A stretch of DNA of 64,000 bases from Marinobacter alexandrii (GCF_005871205.1 NZ_SWKM01000011.1:372001-436000); one strand, 5' to 3'. Shown: positions 45,156 to 54,525, counted from the first letter of the stretch. Notes: generated from the sequence alone by a model not told the origin. A program made the numbers and translations.

Positions 45156-46493
45156 TTAGCGGGTTCGCACCCAGACTTCAACCCGACCATTGCGTTGCTG
45201 GCCGCTGTCGCCGCCGGCGGTCCCCACCGGCATATAGTGCCCGTAACCGGTGTAGGCAACGTCTCGCAATCCCTCACTCGCCAGGGCCTTGCGAACGGAC
45301 AAGGCGCGCAACTCGGAGATCATCTGGGCCCGCAGCTCGTCGCTCTGGGTATCGGCAAAGCCGATCAGCAGCACATCACCGGCGCTTTGATTGTGGCTGT
45401 CGAGATAGTTCAACACCCGCGCGAGGTCCCGCTGGGCCTTGTTGTCCAGGCGTGTGCGCCCTTCTGAGAACCGGAAATTGACCGTCAGCCGCTGGTAGTT
45501 GTCGGTCAGGCGTCTGAAAGTTGCAGGCGTGTCGTCGTTCAGTGCTGGTTTTACCGCAATGGGATTTTGAGACACGAAGCCGGACTGGGAAACAATGGCC
45601 TGGCCTTCCTGGCTCAGGACGAACTCAATAAAGGCCGTTGCCAGCGGTGTGGTCTGTTCGCCCGGGGTGTACATGAACAGGCGCCGGGCCAATGGGTAGT
45701 CTTCGCTGGCAACGGTCAGCTGATTGGGTTTGAGAGCCGGGGCAGCGCCATCGGAAATGGCCAGGACCTTGCTGTTTCGAACCGACGCCAGGCCGGCAAA
45801 GCCAATGCCAGTCGGATCCCGGCTGACGTCATCGGATAGCTGGTCGTTGGACTCGTAGCGCTGGGCGGAGGTATCCAGTTTGCCTTGTTTGCCCAGAACC
45901 AGGCTCTTGAAGGTATCCCAGGTGCCGGAGCGGTCATCCCGGGCATACAGATTAATGGTCTTATCCGGACCGCCGATTTCTGCCCAGTTACGGATCCGGC
46001 CGGCAAAGATACTGGCCAATGTATCGATACTGAGCTGGTTAACCGGGTTGGATCGGTGCACGAGAATGGCCAGACCATCGATGGCGATGACGTGTTCGCT
46101 GGCCAGTTCGGTCAGATCGGCGCGCCCGCTCATTTGCGACACTTCCGACGACTTCACCGGGCGCGACGATGCCCAGATGTGGGCTTGGCCTGTATTCAGG
46201 GCTTTAAAGCCGGTACTGGAACCATGAGCCGCAACCAGCACCCGCACCGGTGAATCTAAGCGCTCGCCTATCAGGATGGCTTCGTTCTCAGTGCCGTTGT
46301 CGTGGGTAATGACCCGCGTGTCACTCTGGTTGTGCAGGAAGCCCTCAACCAGCATGGGCGCCAGCGTAGCTCCCACGGTATTGGAGCCGTGAATTGCCAA
46401 GTCGTTGGCGTGGGCGAGCGGTAGCCCGAATAGTGCGGTCAGAAGCCAAAAAAACGGGTGGCGCAGGGCTACGCCGGGATGGGGTTTGTTCAT
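45156..46493 (-). CDS. PstS-like phosphate-binding protein fused to an OmpA-like domain
   Basis: Protein of 445 aa. The signal peptide covers about residues 1-29. The PstS-like binding domain (about 30-310) has AIHGSNTVGATL, AHGSSTGFKAL, RDDRSGTWDTFKSLV and DPTGIGFAGL. Then an OmpA-like domain (about 330-445) with LLIGFADTQ, the peptidoglycan-anchoring Arg and NGRVEVWVRTR. Such fusions probably tether a phosphate or phosphonate scavenging lobe to the cell wall. A Pho-box-like site lies 45 bases upstream of the start, which fits induction by phosphate limitation. Confidence 0.85.
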   Translation of the reverse strand: MNKPHPGVALRHPFFWLLTALFGLPLAHANDLAIHGSNTVGATLAPMLVEGFLHNQSDTRVITHDNGTENEAILIGERLDSPVRVLVAAHGSSTGFKALNTGQAHIWASSRPVKSSEVSQMSGRADLTELASEHVIAIDGLAILVHRSNPVNQLSIDTLASIFAGRIRNWAEIGGPDKTINLYARDDRSGTWDTFKSLVLGKQGKLDTSAQRYESNDQLSDDVSRDPTGIGFAGLASVRNSKVLAISDGAAPALKPNQLTVASEDYPLARRLFMYTPGEQTTPLATAFIEFVLSQEGQAIVSQSGFVSQNPIAVKPALNDDTPATFRRLTDNYQRLTVNFRFSEGRTRLDNKAQRDLARVLNYLDSHNQSAGDVLLIGFADTQSDELRAQMISELRALSVRKALASEGLRDVAYTGYGHYMPVGTAGGDSGQQRNGRVEVWVRTR

Positions 46494-46537
46494 CCTAAAA
46501 CTCCGTCAAAACTGATAGTTAGCGTTGCCGGAAGAAT

Positions 46538-46555
46538 GCGACAGAAATGTGACAA
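46538..46555 (-). promoter_or_regulatory. Pho-box-like PhoB site upstream of the PstS-OmpA gene
   Basis: On the minus strand the sequence is TTGTCAC-ATTT-CTGTCGC, two 7-base half-sites with a 4-base spacer, i.e. the 11-base period of PhoB binding (consensus CTGTCAT-N4-CTGTCAY). It lies about 45 bases before the PstS-OmpA start, with TAACTAT (46517-46523 region) as a possible -10. The plus-strand regulator gene starts 140 bases further on and could share the site. Confidence 0.6.
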
Positions 46556-46698
46556 TAATGTTTCAGTGGCGCGAAGTCGGCGCCGGCACGGCGCCAGCTT
46601 TTAGCCAGAACTGTTAAGCAGGCCGCGGTGCCTGGGCGTAAACTGGCATAGAGTGGGTGGGCCGCAGTAACAAAAACACACAAGATGCGGGGTTACCA

Positions 46699-47355
46699 AT
46701 GAACCAAGCCTCAAGCCAGACGGCTCGTGATCCACTAGCCCATTCCGGGCGGCCCTTGCCGTTGCCCCGGGTTCTGATTGTTGATGATCATCCGCTGTTT
46801 GCCCAGGGGCTGGCAGGTTTGCTCACTCAGTCTGCGCTGGCTGGTGCCGTGGACGTGGCGGATTCGGTTGAGCAGGCGGTTGCCGTTTTGTCCGGCCCAC
46901 ACCCAGTGGATCTGGTGTTGCTGGATGTTTCGCTTCAGGGCGAAACCGGGCTAATGTTGCTGCCCAGAATGATTGCCCATAAGCCACCGGTGGTGGTTAT
47001 TTCCAGCTCTGAGGACGAAACCACAGTGCGGGCGGCACAGGCTGCTGGTGCCCGTGGCTTTTTGCCTAAATCTGCGGGCCGGACGGCATTGATCAGCATG
47101 GTGCGCAGTGTCAGTCGGGGCGGCGAGTATTATCCGGGGCGACGGACTGTGCCAGCACAGAACCAGGTCCTGACGCCTAGGCAGTTGGACGTGCTGGCGC
47201 TGCTAGCACAGGGGTTTCCGAACAAGCGTATCAGCCAGAGCCTCGATCTTACCGAACACACCGTGAAGACCCATTTGAAGGCCATCTTCACGCACCTGGG
47301 GGTACACAATCGCACCGAATGTGTTAGTCAGGCACGCCAGATGGGCTGGCTGTAA
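46699..47355 (+). CDS. LuxR/NarL-type response regulator
   Basis: Protein of 218 aa from the ATG at 46699 (a GTG 42 bases earlier is open but poor). The receiver has IVDDHPLFAQGL (phosphoacceptor pocket) and the phosphorylated Asp in LVLLDVSL. The C-terminus has a LuxR-type HTH: LTPRQLDVLALLAQGFPNKRISQSLDLTEHTVKTHLKAIF. Target genes are unknown. It is convergent with a sensor kinase gene that ends 23 bases after it, and both are near the lipase operon, so they are probably a pair. Confidence 0.9.
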   Translation: MNQASSQTARDPLAHSGRPLPLPRVLIVDDHPLFAQGLAGLLTQSALAGAVDVADSVEQAVAVLSGPHPVDLVLLDVSLQGETGLMLLPRMIAHKPPVVVISSSEDETTVRAAQAAGARGFLPKSAGRTALISMVRSVSRGGEYYPGRRTVPAQNQVLTPRQLDVLALLAQGFPNKRISQSLDLTEHTVKTHLKAIFTHLGVHNRTECVSQARQMGWL

Positions 47356-47377
47356 CTGACCAAAGCTTTGCATTCTG

Positions 47378-48739
47378 CTACGCCATCGGAACGTGCGCCG
47401 GGATTAGCGGTTGTGGCTGAAGATCCAGCCAAAAGGTCGTGCCGGTACCCTCCGCCGCGCTGACGCCACAGGCGCCGTGCATCAACTCCGTCAGCTCTTT
47501 CACGATAGCGAGCCCAAGGCCAAGTCCGGCTGAGTGTTCCTTCTTGCCGGCTCCCCGGACAAATGGCTCGAACACCCGACCCCGGAGCTGTGGATCAAGC
47601 CCATTGCCGTTATCGCTGACGCTGATCCGAACAGACTCCTGCCGCTGAATTACCGAGATTCGAATCTCGGTGCCGCCGCTGTGATCGATTCCGTTAAAGA
47701 CCAGATTCATCAAGGCCCGCAATAACAGCTGAGGATCGGCCGGCACCTGTAGTTCAGATTTGGTCTCGGTCCGGTGCAGCCGGATGTTGTGTAGATCGGC
47801 ATGATCAACGGTCAGGTCGATCAGTTGATCCAGTAGTACGTCCAGGTCTATCACCTGGGATTCCGGATGAATCATGCCTTCGTTGATGCGGGAAATATCC
47901 AGCATCGTGCCCAGTAACCGCTGAAAATGGCCTACTGTACCCTGCAGTCGATGCACCAGGGCCTGTTGTTCGGTTGGCAGCGAGGCTGCCGCCAGGTTGG
48001 CAAGGTTCAGGCTGATGATGTTCAGGGGTTGGCGGAGGTCGTGACTGGCGACACTGATCAGACGGCTCTTGCTCTCGCTCTCTTCTGCTGCGGTCTGGTG
48101 TAACTGGTGGATCAACTGTTGGTCGAGGTAGTGGGCACGGTGGCGGTATTCGGTGAGCCACGCGCCGATCATGCCAATGCCATTAGCGGTCAGTACAAAG
48201 AACAGGTTGATCATCAGTGCGTGGGTGGCCAGCCCAATGATCAGCTCGCACACCAGGTATGCCAGGATGATCAGGGCGGAAACCAGGCTGGCAGAGAAGA
48301 AGGGCAGGCCCATGGCGAAGTAGCCAAACATCAGCATGAGCAGCATGCCCTCATAGGGCAGCGGGAAATCCCGCAGGCGGGCGGCGGCGATGATGGCAAC
48401 AACACTCAAGCCACCGGCGAGATAGGCCAGGGTGTACAGACGTTCGAACACCAGGTCTCCAGGCCAACGCTGGTGTGACAGCCAACAGACCAGGGCAATT
48501 ACTGGGCAGGTGACTGCCAGCCGGATGGCCACGGTCACCTGGGCCAGTTCCAAGGGCAGCGTTGCCAGGTCCAGGAGGATAAAAATGCCAAAAATTAGCA
48601 GGCCTGCTGCAGACACCAGCCGGGCGCGGTCCCGCACCGCCGAGGCCCGGCGCTGCCGGTATCCCGCTTCAAGTTCGGTGCGAAAGCGCAGCCTCCGGAA
48701 CCCGGATGACTGCTGCAACATGATGACCTGAGGGTTCAT
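47378..48739 (-). CDS. Membrane-bound sensor histidine kinase
   Basis: Protein of 453 aa. Six hydrophobic segments (about residues 40-190) form a membrane sensor with little periplasmic sequence, followed by coiled coil. The phospho-acceptor box is SVASHDLRQPLNIISLN, then the N box FNGIDHS, the G1 box SDNGNGLDP and the G2 box LGLGLAIVKEL. The Asn of the N box (LMNLVFNGID) is present. It lies tail to tail with the response regulator. A link to the following lipase operon is possible but not shown. Confidence 0.88.
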   Translation of the reverse strand: MNPQVIMLQQSSGFRRLRFRTELEAGYRQRRASAVRDRARLVSAAGLLIFGIFILLDLATLPLELAQVTVAIRLAVTCPVIALVCWLSHQRWPGDLVFERLYTLAYLAGGLSVVAIIAAARLRDFPLPYEGMLLMLMFGYFAMGLPFFSASLVSALIILAYLVCELIIGLATHALMINLFFVLTANGIGMIGAWLTEYRHRAHYLDQQLIHQLHQTAAEESESKSRLISVASHDLRQPLNIISLNLANLAAASLPTEQQALVHRLQGTVGHFQRLLGTMLDISRINEGMIHPESQVIDLDVLLDQLIDLTVDHADLHNIRLHRTETKSELQVPADPQLLLRALMNLVFNGIDHSGGTEIRISVIQRQESVRISVSDNGNGLDPQLRGRVFEPFVRGAGKKEHSAGLGLGLAIVKELTELMHGACGVSAAEGTGTTFWLDLQPQPLIPAHVPMA

Positions 48740-48784
48740 GATGAATTACCTGACGGTGTTGGGCGACCGCCAGTGTAAAAGGTT

Positions 48785-48813
48785 GTGCGGGCCGATGACG
48801 CGCGTGCCCGCAC
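48785..48813 (-). terminator. Candidate terminator of the lipase operon
   Basis: On the minus strand GTGCGGGC (48813-48806) pairs with GCCCGCAC (48792-48785) and is followed by a pyrimidine-rich stretch with four T (CCTTTT). It lies between the foldase stop and the sensor kinase start. The T-run is weak, so efficiency is uncertain. Confidence 0.55.
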
Positions 48814-48820
48814 AGTCTGA

Positions 48821-49930
48821 TCAATTGCTTCCCAGCATTTTCAGGCGCGCCCAGGTCTGCTGTTTCTGATCTGGAAAGTGCTGGTTCAGCAGGCGCGCCT
48901 GCTGGGCTGCCACATCCGTATCGGTCAGGCCGGAATCGCGCAATTGGTCCAATGCTGCTTCGTAATGCTGGTAACGGGCATCGAAGGTTGCCCGCTCCTG
49001 CAGGTAGTCGGTCACGCTGGCGGCGGCGTCTGGTGACATGCCTTGCGCCATGAGCTTCTGGCCTGCGGCTTCCGGTGATTCGGCGGCGTCGATGGTGGCT
49101 ATGCGGTGACGGTTTTTTTCGGTACTGGCCAGTAGGTGACGCTCGGTCTGTTGCAGTTGCGAAGGCAACTGGTCGCGGTGCCAGGCTACCATTGAGGTTT
49201 TTGCCTCCGCCGACAGGTCGGTGCGGGCTGCGATGCCCAGCGTTGCCAGGGTGTATTCGCCGTAGGCTTCTTCCAGTCCAAAGAAGGCCTGGTGGGCGTC
49301 GGGGCTGAAAACGCCCTGGCGCACCAGCTTCAAATCGATGAATGCTTTTTCAAGCATCTCTAATCGGTAGTTAGGGTCGTTCTGTCGGCTTGGGTCCAGC
49401 GGTGTAGCCTGAACCGCCAAGGCTTCCTGTTTGTACTGAAGGTACTGGTCAAGCAGCGCCATGGCCTCGGCGGCGGCCTTGGGTGGCAGGCTGGTCATGG
49501 CGAGCGTCCGGATCTGTTCCAGTGCCTGGTCTGGGGATACTTCCCCCACCGTGTTCAGGAAATAGTCGAAGAAATCCCGGGTCTCCAGATCAACGATCAG
49601 CTTGCCCTGACTATCAGCCTTGAGCGCACCATCAATGTCGGTTCCTTTGAGTGAAGCGGCATAGGGATCTGGGCCGAGGCTGGCCGGGGTACGGCTCGCC
49701 ACCTCGACGACCGTCGTTCGGGTGTCGGTGGGTGATGCGTCGGACGAAACCGCTGGCGGATTGATGTCGGCGTCAGCAAACAATACCAGGGCAGGTGCCT
49801 TGGCGGTCTTGCTTTCAGGGGGCAGTACGGAAGTCTCTGGCAGGTACCACCAGATCGCACTGCCGGCCACCAGGGCCGACAGTGCGAGGGTGGCGAGCCA
49901 TCGACGATGTTGCGGGGGACGATGTCTCAT
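48821..49930 (-). CDS. lifO: Lipase chaperone (foldase)
   Basis: Protein of 369 aa from the ATG at 49930, 8 bases after the lipase stop; a longer frame upstream inside the lipase gene is not conserved in style. An N-terminal membrane anchor (LATLALSALVAGSAIWWYL, about residues 12-30) is followed by a variable Ala/Pro-rich linker. The foldase domain has SLKGTDIDGALKADSQGKLIVDLETRDFFDYFL. This pattern is close to the conserved RXXFDY(F/C)L(S/T)A motif, here ETRDFFDYFLNT. It folds the neighbouring lipase in the periplasm before type II secretion. Confidence 0.93.
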   Translation of the reverse strand: MRHRPPQHRRWLATLALSALVAGSAIWWYLPETSVLPPESKTAKAPALVLFADADINPPAVSSDASPTDTRTTVVEVASRTPASLGPDPYAASLKGTDIDGALKADSQGKLIVDLETRDFFDYFLNTVGEVSPDQALEQIRTLAMTSLPPKAAAEAMALLDQYLQYKQEALAVQATPLDPSRQNDPNYRLEMLEKAFIDLKLVRQGVFSPDAHQAFFGLEEAYGEYTLATLGIAARTDLSAEAKTSMVAWHRDQLPSQLQQTERHLLASTEKNRHRIATIDAAESPEAAGQKLMAQGMSPDAAASVTDYLQERATFDARYQHYEAALDQLRDSGLTDTDVAAQQARLLNQHFPDQKQQTWARLKMLGSN

Positions 49931-49937
49931 AACGGCC

Positions 49938-50864
49938 TCACAGACCGCGATTCTGCAGGCGGTTGGCCTGTGAGCGATAGAGTGACACCGGATTGGTCCA
50001 CAGCGAGCGAATCCCGAACAGGTGGTTGATGGCATCAACGTGGTTCATGTCGTAGTGCGTGCCAATGACATTGCCCATCTTGGTTGAACAGACACCAACA
50101 AGGCCGTCACTGGGTTCGCCGCCAAAGGCCAGGGAGGTGATGCCGAGGAAGGGATCGGTAGCATCGAGAATGTTGGTCCAGACTCCACGGCCGGTCCAGG
50201 AGAAGAACTTGATGCGGTTGCCGTTGATCCAGACATCTTCATTGGTACCGGAGCAGGAGGAACGGTTTACGCCCTTCCAGCCGAGGGCATCGTTGAGATC
50301 GGTGGTGCCCCGGGTGGTCAGGGTTTCCAATGCTGCGACCCCATCCTGCGGATTGCTCGAGCCGGACAGGGCGTTCACCAGGCCGCCCAGTGCATTGGCG
50401 ATAGCCTGGGCACCACCCTCGACATAGCTGCCCGGCGGCAGCACACCACGAACCACGTCAGCCACGGTGGAGCCCTTGTTTACCCCGTTAATGGAGGTGA
50501 TCGAGGCAATCTTGTGGGGGATGAGTGATGCAGTAACCCGGGACGTAGGTGCACCCTGACTGTGGGCCATCAGGTTCACCTTGGAGTGGCCCAGGCTGTT
50601 GACGTAGTTGGCCAGTTGCTGGCCACGCTGTTCACTGCTGTTAACGAAGGAAACGCTGGCGGAATAAACCCGCGCACCGCTACGCTCGAGGTTCCAGGGA
50701 ATGGTGTGGAAGTAGTTGATCAGACCGCCGATGGTGTTGAAGCCGGTGACGCCATGGACCAGAACGATGGGGTGCCGGGTTGAGGTGTAACCGGCGTGGG
50801 TAAGGAATGAGGCTGACAGCAGGACGATCCCCAGCGCGAAGGCTGCGGTTTTTCGAATACGCAT
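49938..50864 (-). CDS. lip: Secreted triacylglycerol lipase (family I, foldase-dependent)
   Basis: Protein of 308 aa with a signal peptide (FALGIVLLSASFLTHA). The core begins YTSTRHPIVLVHGVTGFNT. The nucleophile Ser102 is in AHSQGAP instead of the usual GHSHGG. The acid is probably the Asp in DATDPFLG (near 242), and the His in THYDMNHVDAIN (near 276). Two cysteines (near residues 210 and 261) could form the disulfide of this family. It is followed by its foldase, as in Pseudomonas and Burkholderia. Confidence 0.92.
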   Translation of the reverse strand: MRIRKTAAFALGIVLLSASFLTHAGYTSTRHPIVLVHGVTGFNTIGGLINYFHTIPWNLERSGARVYSASVSFVNSSEQRGQQLANYVNSLGHSKVNLMAHSQGAPTSRVTASLIPHKIASITSINGVNKGSTVADVVRGVLPPGSYVEGGAQAIANALGGLVNALSGSSNPQDGVAALETLTTRGTTDLNDALGWKGVNRSSCSGTNEDVWINGNRIKFFSWTGRGVWTNILDATDPFLGITSLAFGGEPSDGLVGVCSTKMGNVIGTHYDMNHVDAINHLFGIRSLWTNPVSLYRSQANRLQNRGL

Positions 50865-51052
50865 GATTAACTCCGATTGTTGTTGTAAGCGGCCACGTTA
50901 GTGCGGCCATAGGTCGTTAATGCGTTGTCGATTATTGGTGTCCAGGCCGGGGCAATAAATCGCCCATTTGGGGGAGGGGGAGCTTCAACGAACAATTGAA
51001 TTAGAGAGATCAGGGTAGAGCGCTTCGGGAAGAGCACTTAGGTGAGGAGCGT

Positions 51053-51367
51053 TCAGGGGTGACGGTGGGCGTCCAGTTCCATGTGCATGATGCGCTGGCC
51101 CAGCATGATGATCCGCCCGGTATAGCGTTCTTCACCGGTGCTGGTGAAATCGAACAGGAACCGGCGCCAGACTCTTATCCGGCCCTCGGGGTCGCGCTTG
51201 AACCAGAGACCGCGGAGATAGACAGCGTCGTCCAGCAGCATCACGTCCATCGACGTGCAGTAGCGGCGGGCAGCCTGCAGCACAAAGTCCTTGATGGCCT
51301 TGGCGCGCCACCAGTACCAGATGACAAATGTAGCGGTGAAGAGCCAGAAAAGAGTTCCGAGGGTCAC
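51053..51367 (-). CDS. DUF3301 family protein
   Basis: Protein of 104 aa with one N-terminal membrane helix (LGTLFWLFTATFVIWYWW) and a DUF3301-type body: KAIKDFVLQAARRYCTSMDVMLLDDAVYL and FLFDFTSTGEERYTGRIIMLG. Function is unknown; the family is small, proteobacterial and membrane-anchored. It lies alone between the lipase and the efflux pump, on the minus strand. Confidence 0.85.
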   Translation of the reverse strand: MTLGTLFWLFTATFVIWYWWRAKAIKDFVLQAARRYCTSMDVMLLDDAVYLRGLWFKRDPEGRIRVWRRFLFDFTSTGEERYTGRIIMLGQRIMHMELDAHRHP

Positions 51368-51443
51368 GATAGACGCAGCTTCAATGAGGATGGAGAGTAA
51401 GCAATGGCCCCCAGACTACCCCATCAGAGCGGTCTGGGGAAAT

Positions 51444-51473
51444 CCTGCCCGGCAGGTCAGCACGCCGGGCAGG
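51444..51473 (-). terminator. Candidate terminator of the RND efflux operon
   Basis: CCTGCCCGGC (51444-51453) and GCCGGGCAGG (51464-51473) form a perfect 10-bp stem with a 10-base loop, 14 bases after the pump stop on the minus strand. The sequence after it on the minus strand is ATTTCCCC, only three T in a row. It may be an intrinsic terminator with weak tail or a 3' stabiliser. Confidence 0.55.
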
Positions 51474-51486
51474 GATCGGGCAAGGC

Positions 51487-54400
51487 TCAGTGCGTGGCCT
51501 TGTTGTGGTCCCGGGCCAGCAGGATATAGAAGGCCGGCAACACGAAGATGGTGAACAGCGTACCGATGCCCAGGCCCGCACTGATGGTGAGGCCAATGGC
51601 AAACCGGCTCTCGGCGCCGGGGCCGACCGCAATCAGCAGTGGCACCATGGCAAAGATCAGCGCCAGCGACGTCATGATGATTGGGCGCAGGCGGATGGCC
51701 GCCGCTTCGATGACCGCCTTGATCTTGTCCAGTCCGCGTTCGATCTGAAGTTGGTTGGCAAACTCCACGATCAGTATGCCGTTCTTGGACACTACGCCGA
51801 TCAGGGTGATCAGCCCCACCTGGGTATAGATGTTCATGCTGGCAAAGCCGAGCACGATAAAGGACATTGCACCCGCCACTGACATGGGTACCGATACCAG
51901 GATGATCAGCGGATCACGCCAGCTTTCAAACTGGGCCGCAAGCACCAGGTAGATCACCAGTAGCGACAGGAAGAAGGTCACCACCAGCGCGCTGCCCTGG
52001 GTGGCCAGCTGCCGGCTTTGACCGGTGTAGTCGAAGCTGAAGCCCTGGGGGAGTACTTCCTCGGCGGTCTTCTCCATGTAGTCCATGGCGGTACCCGCGG
52101 CGACTCCGGGCATCACCACACCCTGAAGCGTGAGCGAGTTCTGCTGGTTGAACTGGGTACGCGAAGACGGCTCAATGTCGTTGCTGAAACTCACCACGCT
52201 GCCCAGGGGTACCAGTGTGCCGGTATCGGAGCGGATGTAGTAATCGCTCAGGGCCTGGGAGTCCAGGCGGAATTTCTGGTCAACCTGGGGGATCACCTGG
52301 TACGACCGGCCTTCCATATTGAAGCGGTTGATGTAGCCACCACCAAGCATGCTGGCCAGCGCCTGACCAACGTCCTGCATCGACAGCCCCAGATCGGCTA
52401 CCCGATCCCGGTCGACCTTGATCCGGGTGATGGGACGGTCAAAGTTAATCGACTTCTGCAAGAACATGAAGTTGCCGCTGCCCATGGCTTCACCCAGCAG
52501 CTCGTCCGCCACCTGGTTCAGCTGCTCGTAGCTGTTGCCGGTGGTGATCACGAACTGGAATGGCAGGCCGCCGCCAGAACCAGGCAGCGAGGGCCGCGGG
52601 AACACCGCCGTCTGCAGTCCGGTCACTTTGCTGAGCTCGGCGTCCAGTTGCGGTTGTGCCTCGAACTGGGATATGTCCCGTTCACTCCAGGGCGCCATCT
52701 TGAAGCCACCGAAGACGGCGTTCGGACCGGTGAAGCCAATGATCATGAAGTCTTCCTCGTACCCGGGCAGGGTCGACATCCGGTTCTGAATTTCGTCGCC
52801 GTGCTCCTGCAGATAATCGAGGGTGGACGTCTGCGGGCCCAGGCCTTGGTAAAACAGGATGCCCTGGTCTTCGGTTGGCGCCAGCTCGTTCTGGCTCATC
52901 ATCGCCATGAAATAGATCGAGCCGAGGACGACAAAGGCAAAGAAAATCACCACCGACTTGGTTTCCATCAGCGAGGTGAGTGCCCGCTTGTAGCCATTGG
53001 ACAGGCCGTTGAAGCTACGTTCGACCAGGCTCTCGAACTTGCCGGGGTTGCCGTGGGGTTTCAGCACCAGTCCAGAAAGCATCGGGGACAGGGTCAGTGC
53101 CACGATACCCGAGATGACGACGGCTCCGGCCAGGGTGAAGGCGAACTCGGTAAACAGCGAGCCGACCAGGCCGCCCATGAAGCCAATTGGCGCATAAACA
53201 GCGACAAGGGTGGTGGTCATAGCGATGATCGGCACTGCCATTTCCCGGGCGCCTTTGATGGCGGCATCGAACCGGGACTCACCCTGTTCGATGTGGCGGT
53301 GCACGTTCTCCACCACGATGATGGCATCGTCGACCACCAGGCCGATGGCCAGAACCATAGACAGTAAGGTGAGCAGGTTCAGGGAGAATCCGAACATCAG
53401 CATGATGAAGGCACCACCGACCAGGGACAGGGGCACCGCCACCGATGGCACGATCGAGGCGCGCACGGAGCCCAGGCACAAGAACACCACCACCAGTACG
53501 ATCACCAGAGCTTCCAGCAGGGTTTTGATGACTTCGTTGATGGAGTCTTCGATAAAGTCGGAGGCGTCGTACGCCAGCCGGACATTCAGTCCGGAGGGTA
53601 GCTGGCTTTCGATGCCAGGCAGTGAATCTTTCACCAGCCCGGCAACGGTCAGCGGGTTGGCGCCGGGTGCCAGCTCGATGGCGACATAGGTAGCCGGGTC
53701 GCCTTTATACAACGCGAGCTGGTCGTAGGATTCGGAACCAAGCTCCACGCGGGCGATGTCCTGCAACCTAATCTGGGTGCTGCCGGACTGCTTCACCACC
53801 AGGTTGCGGAACTGGTCGGGGTCGGCGACATCGGTGTCGCTGGTCATGCTGATTTCGGTGTACTGGCCCTTGGTGTTGCCCACGGCGGCCTGGTAGTTGT
53901 TGGCACGCAGCTTGGCGACCACTTCCGGCGGCGTCATGTCCACGGCGGCGAGGCGTTCCGGATCCAGCCAGACTCGCAGGGCAAATTTGCGGCCAATGAG
54001 GTCAGCCTTGCCGACACCCGGGAGGGCCTGCAGCTTTGGCTGCACCACGCGGGTCAGGTAATCGGAGATTTGCGGAACTTCCAGCTCACTGCTGTAGAAC
54101 GCGATGTACATCAACGCCGTGGAGTCACCGGTGGTGGAGGTGATGACCGGGTCCTGGGCTTCAGCCGGTAGCACGTTGCGCTGGCTGGCGACCTTGGCCT
54201 GGATTTCGGCCAACGCCGCGTTGGCATCGTAGTTCAGTACCATCTTGGCTTCGATGGTGGAGGTGCCCTGGGAGCTGGTTGAGGTCAGGTAGTCAATGCC
54301 ACTGGCTTCAGCAATCGCCTGTTGCAGTGGGGTGGTGATGAACCCTTTGATCAGATCCGAGCTGGCACCGGGGTAGGCGGTGGTGATGGTCACCGTGGTG

Positions 54401-54525
54401 CTTTCAAGTTGCGGATACTGCCGGATTTCCATCTCCATGGCTGCTCGGGCACCGAGCAGCAGTATCAGGAGGCTGACCACCGTTGCCAGGACCGGGCGGT
54501 GGATAAAAATGTCGGTAAATCGCAT
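51487..54525 (-). CDS. RND efflux permease (HAE-1 type)
   Basis: Protein of 1012 aa, in the range of this family. The N-terminal helix FTDIFIHRPVLATVVSLL is typical. Motif DDAIIVVENVHRHI with the paired Asp of TM4 lies near residue 405. Two large periplasmic loops and 12 helices are expected. The DNA for the partner begins one base further upstream (54525), so pump and adaptor are translated together. No outer-membrane channel gene is next to them, so a TolC-like partner from elsewhere is likely. The substrate is unknown. Confidence 0.93.
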   Translation of the reverse strand: MRFTDIFIHRPVLATVVSLLILLLGARAAMEMEIRQYPQLESTTVTITTAYPGASSDLIKGFITTPLQQAIAEASGIDYLTSTSSQGTSTIEAKMVLNYDANAALAEIQAKVASQRNVLPAEAQDPVITSTTGDSTALMYIAFYSSELEVPQISDYLTRVVQPKLQALPGVGKADLIGRKFALRVWLDPERLAAVDMTPPEVVAKLRANNYQAAVGNTKGQYTEISMTSDTDVADPDQFRNLVVKQSGSTQIRLQDIARVELGSESYDQLALYKGDPATYVAIELAPGANPLTVAGLVKDSLPGIESQLPSGLNVRLAYDASDFIEDSINEVIKTLLEALVIVLVVVFLCLGSVRASIVPSVAVPLSLVGGAFIMLMFGFSLNLLTLLSMVLAIGLVVDDAIIVVENVHRHIEQGESRFDAAIKGAREMAVPIIAMTTTLVAVYAPIGFMGGLVGSLFTEFAFTLAGAVVISGIVALTLSPMLSGLVLKPHGNPGKFESLVERSFNGLSNGYKRALTSLMETKSVVIFFAFVVLGSIYFMAMMSQNELAPTEDQGILFYQGLGPQTSTLDYLQEHGDEIQNRMSTLPGYEEDFMIIGFTGPNAVFGGFKMAPWSERDISQFEAQPQLDAELSKVTGLQTAVFPRPSLPGSGGGLPFQFVITTGNSYEQLNQVADELLGEAMGSGNFMFLQKSINFDRPITRIKVDRDRVADLGLSMQDVGQALASMLGGGYINRFNMEGRSYQVIPQVDQKFRLDSQALSDYYIRSDTGTLVPLGSVVSFSNDIEPSSRTQFNQQNSLTLQGVVMPGVAAGTAMDYMEKTAEEVLPQGFSFDYTGQSRQLATQGSALVVTFFLSLLVIYLVLAAQFESWRDPLIILVSVPMSVAGAMSFIVLGFASMNIYTQVGLITLIGVVSKNGILIVEFANQLQIERGLDKIKAVIEAAAIRLRPIIMTSLALIFAMVPLLIAVGPGAESRFAIGLTISAGLGIGTLFTIFVLPAFYILLARDHNKATH

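Noticed and set aside
52018..53367. 449-aa plus-strand frame opposite the RND pump
   Set aside because: Composition (His, Gly, Gln-rich) and absence of any domain mark it as the reverse reading of the high-GC pump gene.
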